64,000 bases of DNA from Fluviicola sp. (GCF_029266855.1 NZ_JAQSWB010000002.1:372001-436000); one strand, 5' to 3'; positions 8,336 through 17,692 are shown, counted from the first letter of the stretch. The notes: generated by a model not told the origin, from the letters alone. Numbers and translations are program-made.

Positions 8336-9937
8336 ATGAGCAACGACGTAGAAATTGAAAAGCGTAGAACCTTTGGGATTATCTCGCATCCCGATGCAGG
8401 TAAAACAACCCTGACTGAAAAGTTATTGCTTTTTGGTGGTGCAATTCAATCTGCTGGAGCTGTGAAGAACAATAAAATCAAGAAGACAGCGACATCCGAT
8501 TTCATGGAAATTGAAAAACAGCGTGGGATCTCCGTTGCTACTTCCGTGATGGCTTTTGAATATTCCGGAAAGCAGATCAATATTCTCGATACTCCCGGTC
8601 ACAAGGACTTTGCCGAAGACACCTATAGAACGCTAACTGCGGTCGATAGTGTGATTTTGGTGATCGACTGTGCGAACGGGGTAGAGGAACAAACAAAACG
8701 ATTGATGGAGGTTTGCCGTATGCGTAAAACGCCGGTAATCATCTTTATCAATAAAATGGACCGTGAAGGAAAGGATCCCTTCGAGTTGCTGGATGAATTG
8801 GAATCTTCTTTGGATATCAAGGTTCGTCCATTGGCCTGGCCGATTGGAATGGGTGATCGCTTCAAAGGAGTTTACAACATTTACGACAAGAATATCAACT
8901 TATTCGCTGCAAATAAAACAAAGATCTCTACCGATATCGTTTCCCTTTCGGACATTGATTCGGCTGAGCTGGATGAATTGGTAGGAGATAAACCTGCGGC
9001 GGAATTGAGGGAAGAACTGGAAATGATTGAAGGTGTTTACGATGCATTTAATCGTGAAACGTACCTTTCGGGAGATGTTGCACCTGTGTTCTTTGGTTCT
9101 GCAGTAAACAATTTCGGAGTAAAAGAATTGCTGGATACATTTGTTCGTATTTCTCCTTCACCGAGAGGAAGAGATGCAGATACAAAACGGGTGGAGCCGT
9201 CCGATAAGAAATTCTCGGGCTTTGTATTTAAAATTCATGCGAATCTGGATCCGAAACACCGAGATCGGATTGCTTTCTTGCGAATCGTATCCGGGAAATT
9301 CGAACGAAATACCTTCTACAACCACGTGCGGTTGGATAAGAAATTCAAGTTTCCCAATCCGACCTCATTTATGGCACAGGATAAAAGTGTTATTGATGAA
9401 GCCTATCCGGGTGATGTGATCGGTTTATACGATACGGGAAATTTTAAGATTGGTGATACGCTGAATGAAGGAGAAAACTTTATGTTTAAAGGAATCCCAA
9501 GCTTTTCACCCGAGCTTTTCCAGGAATTGGAGAATTTGGATCCGATGAAATCCAAGCAATTGGAAAAAGGAGTTTCCCAGTTAATGGACGAAGGAGTAGC
9601 ACAGTTATTTATCCAGCAACCCGGGAACAGAAAGATCATTGGTACCGTCGGACAGCTGCAGTTTGAAGTAATAGCTTACCGCTTAGACCATGAATACGGT
9701 GCAAAATGTCGCTTCGTTCCTAAAAATTACCACAAAGCCTGTTGGGTCACTACCGATAACGAAGACCAGTTGAAAGACTTCATGCGTGCGAAATCACAAT
9801 ACCTGGCAAAAGATAAAGATGGTAATTTGGTATTCCTCGCTGAAACTTCATTCTTGCTTCAAATGGCAGAAAAAGACTACCCGGATTTGACATTCCACAC
9901 AACCAGCGAATTCAAGCTGGAAGCGAAATACATGTAA
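8336..9937 (+). CDS. prfC: Peptide chain release factor 3
   Basis: A 533-residue translational GTPase, full length, that removes RF1/RF2 from ribosomes after termination. G motifs are all present: G1 [10 protein letters not shown] (residues about 17-26), switch region [12 protein letters not shown]3 DTPGHKDF, G4 NKMDRE. The C-terminal RF3-specific segments [17 protein letters not shown] and [14 protein letters not shown] separate it from EF-G. Starts with ATG at 8336. No operon partner; followed by 370 bp without a gene. Confidence 0.97.
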   Translation: MSNDVEIEKRRTFGIISHPDAGKTTLTEKLLLFGGAIQSAGAVKNNKIKKTATSDFMEIEKQRGISVATSVMAFEYSGKQINILDTPGHKDFAEDTYRTLTAVDSVILVIDCANGVEEQTKRLMEVCRMRKTPVIIFINKMDREGKDPFELLDELESSLDIKVRPLAWPIGMGDRFKGVYNIYDKNINLFAANKTKISTDIVSLSDIDSAELDELVGDKPAAELREELEMIEGVYDAFNRETYLSGDVAPVFFGSAVNNFGVKELLDTFVRISPSPRGRDADTKRVEPSDKKFSGFVFKIHANLDPKHRDRIAFLRIVSGKFERNTFYNHVRLDKKFKFPNPTSFMAQDKSVIDEAYPGDVIGLYDTGNFKIGDTLNEGENFMFKGIPSFSPELFQELENLDPMKSKQLEKGVSQLMDEGVAQLFIQQPGNRKIIGTVGQLQFEVIAYRLDHEYGAKCRFVPKNYHKACWVTTDNEDQLKDFMRAKSQYLAKDKDGNLVFLAETSFLLQMAEKDYPDLTFHTTSEFKLEAKYM

Positions 9938-10308
9938 TTGATTCAAAGGTTTAAATTTTTGGTGAAATTTAATCTGCGAAAATCCATTAACTTCTCAAAA
10001 GTGTAAACAGCTATGAATGAGAAAACACGCATCTTCTCTGCTTTAAAAACAGTGAAGTATGGATAGAGTGTGGATAGAGCGTAGGTAGAGCGACTTTAAA
10101 GCGACTATAGAGCGACTTTTGTTAAATATTTAACTCGCAATTTTACTGCATTTTCGCGTTAATCTACCATCTGTTTGAAGAAAATCCAGTCTTAAAATCC
10201 CAAAGTCTAGTATCTAATTGTTTTTCTCAAAAATGTAAAGTGTTTCCCCTACACGAATATCAGAGTCTTTTGTTTTCGGTCTTAAGTCTCTTCTTAAAAT
10301 CCTAATGT
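9938..10308. other. 371-bp gene-free stretch with degenerate short tandem repeat
   Basis: Between prfC and the HsdR_N-like gene, which converge. No gene is supported. At 10061-10120 a 10-11-bp unit recurs about six times with drift (GGATAGAGTGT, GGATAGAGCGT, AGGTAGAGCG, ACTTTAAAGCG, ACTATAGAGCG, ACTTTT). No strong terminator hairpin was found. Confidence 0.5.
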
Positions 10309-10746
10309 CTACAAATCCGGTAATTCCTCCAAAAACACATCCGGATTCATACATTCCACGATCACGTGGTTCAATCCATTGGTCATCCAGAAATAAGCAG
10401 CCTTACTTTCCTGGATATAATTACTCGTCTGCAAAAACACCTTCTCATCCAGTGAAATTTCCGGTGCCTTGCATTCAATGATCAGTTTCGCTTTACCATA
10501 ACTGTCAACTATAACCACGTCACAGCGCCTGTTTTGCCCGTTGATCTTAAGCAAATGCTCGCTGTTAATGCGCTCAATCGGAGTGTTCTTGTGGTAGATG
10601 AGGTAATGGATTACATGCTGGCGAACCCATTCTTCAGGTGTCAAAAGCAATTTCTTTCTGCGGATAACGCACCAAACGAAAAATTCGTCCTTCTCTTTGG
10701 AAAGCTTTAAGGAAGCAGAGGGTAAATTCAACGAAGGGTAAGACAT
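10309..10746 (-). CDS. Stand-alone HsdR N-terminal-like nuclease domain protein
   Basis: A 145-residue cytoplasmic protein. WVRQHVIHYLI followed by RRCDVVIVDSYGKAKLIIECKAP shows the PD-(D/E)xK pattern (Asp in RCD, Glu-Cys-Lys) of the type I restriction subunit R N-terminal domain (HSDR_N_2 type). The helicase and translocase parts of HsdR are absent and the protein ends naturally after about 145 residues. Bacteroidota genomes often carry this short protein beside holA, so it is more likely a housekeeping DNA-processing protein than a restriction remnant; its substrate is unknown. Divergent from holA with a 236-bp spacer that holds an inverted-repeat element. Confidence 0.8.
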   Translation of the reverse strand: MSYPSLNLPSASLKLSKEKDEFFVWCVIRRKKLLLTPEEWVRQHVIHYLIYHKNTPIERINSEHLLKINGQNRRCDVVIVDSYGKAKLIIECKAPEISLDEKVFLQTSNYIQESKAAYFWMTNGLNHVIVECMNPDVFLEELPDL

Positions 10747-10754
10747 AGATGCAA

Positions 10755-10964
10755 AATTACGAATTCCGTTCAGTGAATTACGAATACCGAATGCCTAATT
10801 CCGAATTCATTCGATTCTGCTAAGTAGGAAATTTACTCCTGGTTAAGGTGATTTATCTTTAAAAGGAGACTGAGCGTTGAAAACCTTGACCGAAGCGTCA
10901 ATGGGAGTCGAAGTTGCCTTTGTAATAAAATCAATCCATAATTCGTGATTCGTAATTCGTAATT
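10755..10964. repeat. Inverted-repeat-bounded intergenic element
   Basis: The left end carries AATTACGAATT (10755-10765) and GAATTACGAAT (10775-10785). The right end carries their perfect reverse complements ATTCGTAATTC (10948-10958) and AATTCGTAATT (10954-10964). The interior holds a degenerate TGAGCG...GGAGTCGAA core. It lies between the divergent HsdR_N-like gene and holA. No ORF inside is credible. Confidence 0.45.
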
Positions 10965-10982
10965 GATTTGTAATTTTGGTAA

Positions 10983-11981
10983 ATGGATCACAAAGCGCTT
11001 CTGAAAGACATCAAGAACGGCCAGTTCAAGCCCATATATGTGCTGCATGGTGAAGAACCGTATTTCATAGATTTGCTCTCCGATGCCTTGATCGAACATG
11101 CTGTGGATGAATCCGAAAAGGATTTTAACCTTGCTGTTTATTACGGAAGAGACCTGGATGTTCTGACTTTAATGAGCGAAGCCCGCAGCTTTCCCTTCAT
11201 GGGGACAAGAAAGGTCGTTGTCGTTCGCGAAGCACAGGATTTAAAAGATATTTATGAACTGGAAAAATTGCTTCCGAATTTGGTCGAAAGTAATATCCTT
11301 GTTCTCTGCCATAAATACAAAGCTCTTGATGGAAAACGGAAGTTCACCAAAGAGATCGCGAATGTTGGAGTAAACTTCAAATCAGAGAAAGTAAAAGATT
11401 ATAACCTGACGGAATGGATCGCAACCTATGTCCGTTCGGAAGGATATGAAATCACTTCCAAAGCAGCCGCCTTATTGGGTGAGTTTTTGGGAAATGACTT
11501 GTCCCGGATTGTGAACGAATTGGACAAACTGGCAATAGTTCTCGAAAAAGGCACGAAGATCTCTGATGTACATATTGAAGAAAATATCGGAATTTCAAAA
11601 GATTACAATGTTTTCGAGCTGGTAAATGCCATCGCAATCCGCGATACCTTAAAGGCGTTTCAAATAGCTGATTATTTTGAGAAAAACCCCAAGGAACATT
11701 CCATTATCGTAGTCATTCCGTCTGTTTTTAAATTGTTTACCAACATGATGCGCGTTCATTTCGCTCCCAATAAAACACCTGAAGCTATTGCCTCTTCGGT
11801 TGGATTGCATCCTTTTGTAGCGAAAGAATTGATCCGTAATTGCCCGAACTATCCGCCAAAGATTTTAGCCCGGAACGTAGAGATCCTGCATAATTACGAT
11901 TTGAAAGCAAAAGGAGTAGGGAATAGCTCTACCTCTGACGGTCAGTTATTAAAAGAAATGTTGGTTCAAATACTCAATTGA
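10983..11981 (+). CDS. holA: DNA polymerase III subunit delta
   Basis: A 332-residue clamp-loader subunit that opens the beta clamp. The N-terminus KPIYVLHGEEPYFIDLLSDAL is the delta-specific non-functional ATP-site region, followed by RSFPFMGTRKVVVVREAQ. The central LGNDLSRIVNELDKLAI and the C-terminal collar domain (LKAKGVGNSSTSDGQLLKEMLVQIL) are typical. Length is normal. The stop overlaps the rsmE start by one base (TGATG), so the two genes are translationally coupled and probably form an operon with the DUF4159 gene. Confidence 0.93.
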   Translation: MDHKALLKDIKNGQFKPIYVLHGEEPYFIDLLSDALIEHAVDESEKDFNLAVYYGRDLDVLTLMSEARSFPFMGTRKVVVVREAQDLKDIYELEKLLPNLVESNILVLCHKYKALDGKRKFTKEIANVGVNFKSEKVKDYNLTEWIATYVRSEGYEITSKAAALLGEFLGNDLSRIVNELDKLAIVLEKGTKISDVHIEENIGISKDYNVFELVNAIAIRDTLKAFQIADYFEKNPKEHSIIVVIPSVFKLFTNMMRVHFAPNKTPEAIASSVGLHPFVAKELIRNCPNYPPKILARNVEILHNYDLKAKGVGNSSTSDGQLLKEMLVQILN

Positions 11982-12661
11982 TGAGACGCTTTTTTCTCCT
12001 TGAAATCCCGGACTCGGAAACCTTCACGCTGCCTGAAGAAGAATCGAAACACATCATTCGCGTATTGCGGTACGAAAATGGAGATCAATTCCTGCTTCTG
12101 GATGGTTTAGGATTAATTGTAACAGCAGAAGTGATAGAAGCGCATCCGAAGAAATGCCAGGTGAAAGTGGTTTCCAAGGAACAAAAGACGCGAAAAGAAC
12201 CCGGGTTTCATTTAGCCATCGCCCCGACAAAAAACCTGGATCGCATGGAATGGATGGTCGAGAAAATAGTCGAAATAGGAGCAACAAAACTGACTTTTCT
12301 GAATTGTGAACGCTCGGAACGGGTTCAGCTGAAACCGGAACGTTTGCAGCGCGTGGCTATTTCTGCTATGAAACAGGCACAGCATGACTTTTTATTGGAG
12401 ATCGAAGAACTTCAGAGTTTTAAGGATTTCGTAACAAATAACCCGAATGGCGGATTGGCTCATTGTATGGAAGGAGACAAAAAACCGGTCAGTGAGTTGA
12501 AGCACCCTTATCGAATCCTGATCGGCCCGGAAGGCGACTTCAGTGAAGCTGAATTGAAACTTGCTTTGAAACACGGTTATGAAGCTGTACATTTGGGCGA
12601 GGCGCGGTTAAGAACGGAAACAGCAGGAATGGTTGCTTGTGTTTTAGCCATTAACAGTTAA
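11981..12661 (+). CDS. rsmE: 16S rRNA (uracil-1498-N3)-methyltransferase
   Basis: A 226-residue SPOUT-class methyltransferase using S-adenosylmethionine to methylate U1498 in the decoding region of 16S rRNA. An N-terminal PUA-like part (LPEEESKHIIRVLRYENGDQ) is followed by the trefoil-knot domain with KNLDRMEWMVEKIVEIGATKL, the SAM-binding LIGPEGDFSEAEL and the C-terminal HLGEARLRTETAGMVA. The ATG at 11981 overlaps the holA stop by one base; a TTG three bases upstream is less likely. Confidence 0.95.
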   Translation: MRRFFLLEIPDSETFTLPEEESKHIIRVLRYENGDQFLLLDGLGLIVTAEVIEAHPKKCQVKVVSKEQKTRKEPGFHLAIAPTKNLDRMEWMVEKIVEIGATKLTFLNCERSERVQLKPERLQRVAISAMKQAQHDFLLEIEELQSFKDFVTNNPNGGLAHCMEGDKKPVSELKHPYRILIGPEGDFSEAELKLALKHGYEAVHLGEARLRTETAGMVACVLAINS

Positions 12662-12665
12662 CTAG

Positions 12666-13322
12666 ATGAAAGCATTAATTATAATTGTCACGTTTTTTCT
12701 TAGCACACTATCCCTGGCTCAGGGAAGTTATCAGATTGCATTCCTGAAATATAGCGGCGGTGGAGATTATTATGCCAATCCGACTGCTCTGCCAAACTTG
12801 GCTCAATTTTGTAATACAAATCTCGGAACTACGATCTCAAAAGAAGCTCCTTATGTAGATGTTGGTAGTCCTGAATTGAGTTTGTATCCCTTTATCCACA
12901 TGACAGGTCATGGAAATGTGGTCTTTTCATTGACTGAAGCTGAAAACCTGAGAAATTACCTGTTGGGCGGCGGATTTTTGCATATTGACGACAATTATGG
13001 AATGGACAAGTTTATCCGCGAAGAACTGAAAAAAGTCTTTCCGAATAATTCATTGGTGGAACTTCCTTTTTCTCATCCCATCTTCCATCAGAAATACGAT
13101 TTTAACGGTCTGCCGAAGATCCACGAGCATGATGGTAAAAGACCACAAGCTTTCGGAATTATTATTGAAGGAAGACTTGTTTGCTTGTATACCTATGAAA
13201 CGGATTTAAGTGATGGCTGGGAAGATCAGGCGGTTCACAACGATTCGGAAGAGAAGAGGAAGCAGGCACTTCAAATGGGTGCAAACATCTTAATGTATGC
13301 CTTTTTGGGCAATTCCAAATAA
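12666..13322 (+). CDS. Secreted DUF4159-family protein
   Basis: A 218-residue exported protein with a signal peptide (1-19, ending SLAQ). IAFLKYSGGGDYYANPTALPNLAQF, GGGFLHIDDNYGMD (quoted in parts) and SHPIFHQKYDFNGLPKIHEHD are the conserved blocks of DUF4159, a class-I glutamine amidotransferase-like fold without a known activity. In many Bacteroidota it sits next to rsmE as here, 4 bp downstream. Function unknown. Confidence 0.85.
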   Translation: MKALIIIVTFFLSTLSLAQGSYQIAFLKYSGGGDYYANPTALPNLAQFCNTNLGTTISKEAPYVDVGSPELSLYPFIHMTGHGNVVFSLTEAENLRNYLLGGGFLHIDDNYGMDKFIREELKKVFPNNSLVELPFSHPIFHQKYDFNGLPKIHEHDGKRPQAFGIIIEGRLVCLYTYETDLSDGWEDQAVHNDSEEKRKQALQMGANILMYAFLGNSK

Positions 13323-13425
13323 ATAATTTTCTACTGTTAACATAAGCTAAAAGGTTTAAAACTTCTTTTATTGCTCGTTCATTTTAGCTAAATTACCCGT
13401 AAGTTCACATCTAAAATATAGATAT

Positions 13426-13677
13426 ATGAGTTGGTTATGGGCATTAGTAATTGGAGGCGTTGCCGGCTGGCTGGCTGGTGCGATTATGGACAGTTCCAGA
13501 GGTGGGATTTTATTCAATATCATCTTGGGGATTTTAGGAGGTGTTGTCGGTACCTGGTTATTCGGCTTATTGAATATTTTTACCGCTGATAATATTTGGG
13601 GAGTTTTATTGACTGCTACGGTCGGCGCGGTAGTTATCATTGTTATAGCCCGCTTGATTACAGGCGGCAAAGTTTAA
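13426..13677 (+). CDS. GlsB/YeaQ/YmgE-family membrane protein
   Basis: An 83-residue inner-membrane protein with three hydrophobic helices (about 1-21, 27-49, 55-79). The glycine-rich WALVIGGVAGWLAGAIM and GGILFNIILGILGGVVGTWLF segments are the hallmark of the transglycosylase-associated/stress-response family. The molecular role is not established. Convergent with argS, with a strong bidirectional terminator between them. Confidence 0.88.
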   Translation: MSWLWALVIGGVAGWLAGAIMDSSRGGILFNIILGILGGVVGTWLFGLLNIFTADNIWGVLLTATVGAVVIIVIARLITGGKV

Positions 13678-13688
13678 TATACACATTA

Positions 13689-13730
13689 CACATTAGCAAA
13701 AACTAATGTGCAATTGACATCAGTCAATTG
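13689..13730. other. Two adjacent 8-bp-stem hairpins
   Basis: CACATTAG/CTAATGTG (13689-13710) and CAATTGAC/GTCAATTG (13711-13730) lie back to back between the GlsB-like gene and the terminator. Possible transcript 3'-end structures; no T-run follows. Confidence 0.4.
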
Positions 13731-13748
13731 ACTGGTTGTTAGAGTTAA

Positions 13749-13780
13749 AAAAGGGGTTCTGCACTAGCGGAACCCCTTTT
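13749..13780. terminator. Bidirectional terminator between the GlsB-like gene and argS
   Basis: 11-bp perfect stem AAAAGGGGTTC/GAACCCCTTTT with a 10-base loop. A and T tracts on both sides serve the two converging genes. Confidence 0.8.
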
Positions 13781-13787
13781 CATTGTA

Positions 13788-13807
13788 GGACGCGATGCAT
13801 CGCGTCC
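13788..13807. repeat. 20-bp perfect palindrome GGACGCGATGCATCGCGTCC
   Basis: Perfect palindrome within a TGTAGGA...TCCCCA context shared with the 18-bp palindrome at 21759-21776, so a dispersed repeat rather than a unique site. Confidence 0.6.
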
Positions 13808-13820
13808 CCAAAAAGGTTAT

Positions 13821-15716
13821 TTACATTTTATTTGGTACAGTAATTCCCAATAGGTTCATGGAACTTTTAATCACCTTGGCAACGTTTTTACTGACAGTTA
13901 AACGCAGTGCCTTTTGCTTTTCATCCGTTTCACTTAAGATCATTACGTTCTGATAGAAATGATTGAATAATTTCACCAGTTCATACGTATAATTCGCAAC
14001 GGTCGAAGGAGTATAGGTTTTTGCAGCTTCCTCAATGATGGAAGGATACAGAGCCAGTTGCTTGATGATTTCCTTTTCGGCAGCCCCGATTTCAGTGTTT
14101 GTGTCTAATTTGAAATCGCTCGCCTTTCCAAGAAGGGATTGGATCCGTGCATGAGCATATTGAATGAAAGGACCTGTGTGGCCGTTCAGTTCAATGGATT
14201 CGGCAGGATTGAATAGCATGCGTTTCTTCGGATCGACTTTTAGTAAATAATACTTCAATCCACCCATTCCAATCGTTTTGTATAAGGTTTCACGCTCTGC
14301 ATCGTTCATTCCGTCCAAATGACCGCGTTCTGAAGTCATTTCTTTTGCACTTTCGATCACTTCGTCCATCAGGTCATCTGCATCAACAACAGTTCCCTCC
14401 CGCGACTTCATTTTCCCTGAAGGCAGATCCACCATCCCGTAAGACAGGTGAAAACAGGATTTTGCCCAGGAATAACCAAGTTTATCTAAGATCAGGAAAA
14501 GCACTTTGAAGTGATAATCCTGCTCGTTACCTACGGTATAAATAATTCCGCTTAGTCCGGGATAGTCATTGAAACGGTCTACTGCAGTTCCCAAATCCTG
14601 TGTCATGTAAACGGATGTTCCGTCCGAACGCAGTAAAAGCTTGTGATCCAGTCCTTCGCTGGTCAGATCTATCCAGACCGAACCATCTTCTTTTTTGTAG
14701 AAAACGCCTTTGCTCAATCCTTCGTTAACGATGTCTTTTCCCAGAATAAACGTGTCGGATTCGTAATACAAACGGTCGAAATCAACCCCCATTTTCTCAT
14801 AGGTTTGTTTAAATCCGTCGTAAACCCAGCCATTCATAGTTGTCCAGAGTAAATAGACTTCCGGATCACGCCCTTCCCAGCGAACCAACAAATCTTTCGC
14901 CTCGCGTAAAATAGATGTTTCGTTTTTAGCAAGCTCTTTGATCTTGTCATCTAAACCGGCAATTGCTTTCTCATCTTTACCCGCTTTTGCTTCGGTGAAT
15001 TCGTGATATTTAGCAACAGCTGCTTCGGAGTAACCTTCGAAATTCCCGGCATTCCACTCAGCAATAATTTCTTTTGCTTCGGCATTGAACTGTTTGTCGA
15101 ATTCAACATAGTATTTCCCAACCAGTTTATCTCCTTTGAGTCCCGTATTGTTTGGGTTCTCGCGTTCTCCCTTTTCATTCAGCGGGGAAAACTTTTGCCA
15201 GGCAAGCATGCTCTTACAAATGTGAATTCCGCGGTCGTTAATGATCTGGGTTTTGATCACCCGGTGGCCATAAGCGTCCAGGATTTGTGCAACGGAATAA
15301 CCCAAAAAGTTATTGCGTAAATGACCTAAGTGCAATGGTTTGTTGGTATTCGGAGACGAATACTCTACCATGATCTCGGATTTTGAGTTTTTTTCAGCCG
15401 ATCCGAAATGAATGTTCGAATCAATTTCACTCAATTGCTGTGTCCAATAATCGTTCGGGAAACTTAAGTTTAAGAATCCGCCAATAACCGAATAATCGCT
15501 CACACAGCGAATATCGTCCCTTAAAAAATCACCAAGCACGTTTCCAATTTCCTGCGGGGATTTTCCTGCAAGTTTGATCAAAGGAAATAATACCAAAGTG
15601 GTATCTCCTTCAAATTCTTTCTTTGTTTTTTGAAACTGAATCAGCGAGTCAGAACATTCAAAACCAAATAACTGATTTGATTTTTCAATGATTGCCGACT
15701 TGATTAAATCTTCCAT
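13821..15716 (-). CDS. argS: Arginyl-tRNA synthetase
   Basis: A 631-residue class I aminoacyl-tRNA synthetase, somewhat longer than the 550-590 typical of many bacteria but usual in this phylum. SSPNTNKPLHLGHLRNNFLG holds the HIGH-type motif, and GKMKSREGTVVD is the KMSKS-equivalent. The N-terminal tRNA-binding domain and C-terminal anticodon-binding helices (GPFIQYAHARIQSLL, TYELVKLFNHFYQNV) are complete. Monocistronic as far as seen; terminates against the hairpin at 13749-13780. Confidence 0.97.
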   Translation of the reverse strand: MEDLIKSAIIEKSNQLFGFECSDSLIQFQKTKKEFEGDTTLVLFPLIKLAGKSPQEIGNVLGDFLRDDIRCVSDYSVIGGFLNLSFPNDYWTQQLSEIDSNIHFGSAEKNSKSEIMVEYSSPNTNKPLHLGHLRNNFLGYSVAQILDAYGHRVIKTQIINDRGIHICKSMLAWQKFSPLNEKGERENPNNTGLKGDKLVGKYYVEFDKQFNAEAKEIIAEWNAGNFEGYSEAAVAKYHEFTEAKAGKDEKAIAGLDDKIKELAKNETSILREAKDLLVRWEGRDPEVYLLWTTMNGWVYDGFKQTYEKMGVDFDRLYYESDTFILGKDIVNEGLSKGVFYKKEDGSVWIDLTSEGLDHKLLLRSDGTSVYMTQDLGTAVDRFNDYPGLSGIIYTVGNEQDYHFKVLFLILDKLGYSWAKSCFHLSYGMVDLPSGKMKSREGTVVDADDLMDEVIESAKEMTSERGHLDGMNDAERETLYKTIGMGGLKYYLLKVDPKKRMLFNPAESIELNGHTGPFIQYAHARIQSLLGKASDFKLDTNTEIGAAEKEIIKQLALYPSIIEEAAKTYTPSTVANYTYELVKLFNHFYQNVMILSETDEKQKALRLTVSKNVAKVIKSSMNLLGITVPNKM

Positions 15717-15786
15717 TGGGACTGTTTATGTTATTATTTGTTTTATTCAGACTTTTCTCCGTGGTGAACTCAGTCTTTTTTCAAGA

Positions 15787-15815
15787 ATGCTAAGCGCTGA
15801 GCGGAGTCGAAGCAT
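15787..15815. repeat. Palindromic repeat with TGAGCGGAGTCGAA core
   Basis: ATGCT/AGCAT arms around CTGAGCGGAGTCGA. Same core as at 8245 and 55808. Its last base touches the stop codon of the arginase-family gene. Confidence 0.6.
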
Positions 15816-16768
15816 CAATTATTCAACACAGCTGCCACCGAATCCAGTAATGAAAATGCGGTTTCTGCCATGGTGTTTGCTTTATTGTCCAGGCACGGAT
15901 TTACCTCTACGAATTCGATACATACCGTTTTTGGGTTTTGTGCCAGCAAAGTTAATATTTCTTCAGCTTCCTCGGGAAAAATACCGTTTCCAACCGGAGT
16001 TCCGGTTCCGAAAGAAGTGATTTGCGGGTCCATTGAGTCTACATCAAATGATACATAGATCAACTCACAGCCTCCCAGTTGCTCCAAAACCCGTTGAACG
16101 ATAATTTGGGCACCTTCTTTTCTAACCGCTTCAACAGTGTGATTTGTGATATTGTTCTCGGCGATCAGTTGATTTTCTTCGAATTCAGTATCTCTTACCC
16201 CGATGAATACCAGGTCTGAAGCCTTCACTTTCGCTGCATTGGTGTACTTTGTTTTAAGTTCTTCCCAAATGCTCACTGTTTCTTCCGAAGGCGAATTGCG
16301 TTTGTATTTTAAATTGTCGTTTCCAAGTGAAAGGCTCAAAGGCATTCCGTGAATGTTCCCGGATGGAGTCGTATATGGAGAATGTAAATCCCCATGTGCA
16401 TCAATCCATACAACACCTAAACGTTTTTCGGGAAATGCAGCTTTTATTCCGGCAATAGTCCCGGCGGCTGAACCATGGTCTCCCGCTAAAATAATAGGGA
16501 AGGAGCCTTTGTTCAGCAAGTCTTTTGTGGCTTCTGCAACTGATTCGAATACCAATTTATAGCCAATCAGGTTTTTGGCATGTTCTGTTTCGTTCTTTTG
16601 ATCTAAAAATCGATTGTAATCAGGTAAAGGATGAAGCGGGTATAATCCGAAAAATGGATTGTTTGCTTTTCTTGCTGCTGTCATAATAGCCCCGGGGCCA
16701 AGAGATGAACCTCTGGTGCCGGCTGCCAATTCCGAGTTGTTTACAATGATTTCAATTTTCCGATGCAT
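15815..16768 (-). CDS. Arginase/agmatinase-family ureohydrolase
   Basis: A 317-residue binuclear manganese hydrolase. Metal ligands are visible in order: LAGDHGSAAGT, VVWIDAHGDLHSPYTTPSG (DAHxD), VSFDVDSMDP (DxDxxDP) and the late CIEFVEVNP. The N-terminal GSSLGPGAIMTAA is typical of arginases rather than agmatinases, so hydrolysis of arginine to ornithine and urea is the best guess. A -7 box (TATTTTTG) lies 18 bases upstream of the ATG. The gene is in tandem with argS but separated by 98 bp and a repeat. Confidence 0.88.
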   Translation of the reverse strand: MHRKIEIIVNNSELAAGTRGSSLGPGAIMTAARKANNPFFGLYPLHPLPDYNRFLDQKNETEHAKNLIGYKLVFESVAEATKDLLNKGSFPIILAGDHGSAAGTIAGIKAAFPEKRLGVVWIDAHGDLHSPYTTPSGNIHGMPLSLSLGNDNLKYKRNSPSEETVSIWEELKTKYTNAAKVKASDLVFIGVRDTEFEENQLIAENNITNHTVEAVRKEGAQIIVQRVLEQLGGCELIYVSFDVDSMDPQITSFGTGTPVGNGIFPEEAEEILTLLAQNPKTVCIEFVEVNPCLDNKANTMAETAFSLLDSVAAVLNN

Positions 16769-16786
16769 AACATAGTGTTAATAGCG

Positions 16787-16794
16787 CAAAAATA
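16787..16794 (-). promoter_or_regulatory. -7 promoter box of the arginase-family gene
   Basis: TATTTTTG on the minus strand, a perfect TAnnTTTG match 18 bases before the start ATG. No convincing -33 TTTG was seen. Confidence 0.55.
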
Positions 16795-16886
16795 CATATT
16801 TGCTTTAGTCTGACTATTTTAAGTTATGCATGGTCTCGAAACCTTTTCAACAATTTGGCGTATTAACTTATTATTAAAGAGTTTAT

Positions 16887-17579
16887 ATGTTGGTAAAGCA
16901 TTCATCCATACTGATTGGAATTTGCATCGTTCTCCTGTGTTCATGCTCTTCGAAAGAAGAAGTGATCAATGAAGGGACGATCATTTATTCGGCGGATTAC
17001 CCAAATCACAAAAAGAATATCTTCTTGTATAATATTCTTCCCAAAGAAATTGAGATCAGCTTCAAAAACGGAATCGTGCGAAACGATATCAGTAGGGGAA
17101 ACTTTCAGAATATTTTACTTTTTGATTGTAACCAAAAGCAAATGGACATTTATTTCCAGTATGGTGAAGAGGCATTTAAAACAAAACTCACTCCGAAGGA
17201 AATTCAACGTATGCTAAATGAACAAACGCAGTATGATATTCAATTCACGGAAGTAACGGATACTCTGGCCGGGTTTAATGTCAAGAAAGCACTCGCTGTA
17301 AACAAAAAAGATAAGAAGGATGTTATCACGCTTTGGTATACGGAGGAAATTGAATTGAAGAACCCGAATTGGTACAATACCTTTAAGGAAGTTCCCGGTG
17401 TTTTACTGGCATATTCTGTTGACCGATTTGGAATCCGAATGGATTACAAAGCCACCAGGTTTATTCCGAAAGTAGATGAGTCAAAAAAACGCTTGTTTAC
17501 TTTGCCGGCAAAAGGTACATCCATCAGCTATGATGAGTACAATCAAAAAATGAACAGTTTATTCGCAACATTCGAATGA
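16887..17579 (+). CDS. Putative lipoprotein, DUF4412/GLPGLI-like
   Basis: A 230-residue protein with a lipoprotein signal ending in lipobox LLCSC (Cys at about 19). The mature part begins EGTIIYSADYP and includes AGFNVKKALAV, VITLWYTEEI and EVPGVLLAYSV. These are the spaced strands found in DUF4412 and GLPGLI-type secreted proteins of Bacteroidota, which have no defined biochemical role. The gene that follows at 17693 has the same layout and is probably a distant paralogue. Confidence 0.6.
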   Translation: MLVKHSSILIGICIVLLCSCSSKEEVINEGTIIYSADYPNHKKNIFLYNILPKEIEISFKNGIVRNDISRGNFQNILLFDCNQKQMDIYFQYGEEAFKTKLTPKEIQRMLNEQTQYDIQFTEVTDTLAGFNVKKALAVNKKDKKDVITLWYTEEIELKNPNWYNTFKEVPGVLLAYSVDRFGIRMDYKATRFIPKVDESKKRLFTLPAKGTSISYDEYNQKMNSLFATFE

Positions 17580-17692
17580 GAGATCGACCACAGCGGATTA
17601 GCGTGATTTTACGGTTTAATAATGAGTGTTTACCTTATCATTGAATAAGCGTCGCTGGAAATTTAAAACTACCTTCACACAAAAAAAGAGAA

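Noticed and set aside
10309-10746. Type I restriction-modification locus
   Set aside because: Only the HsdR N-terminal-like domain is present; no motor, HsdM or HsdS genes nearby.
13368-13670. 100-residue minus-strand frame over the GlsB-like gene
   Set aside because: Proline/isoleucine-rich mirror of a glycine-rich membrane protein; the plus frame matches a known family.
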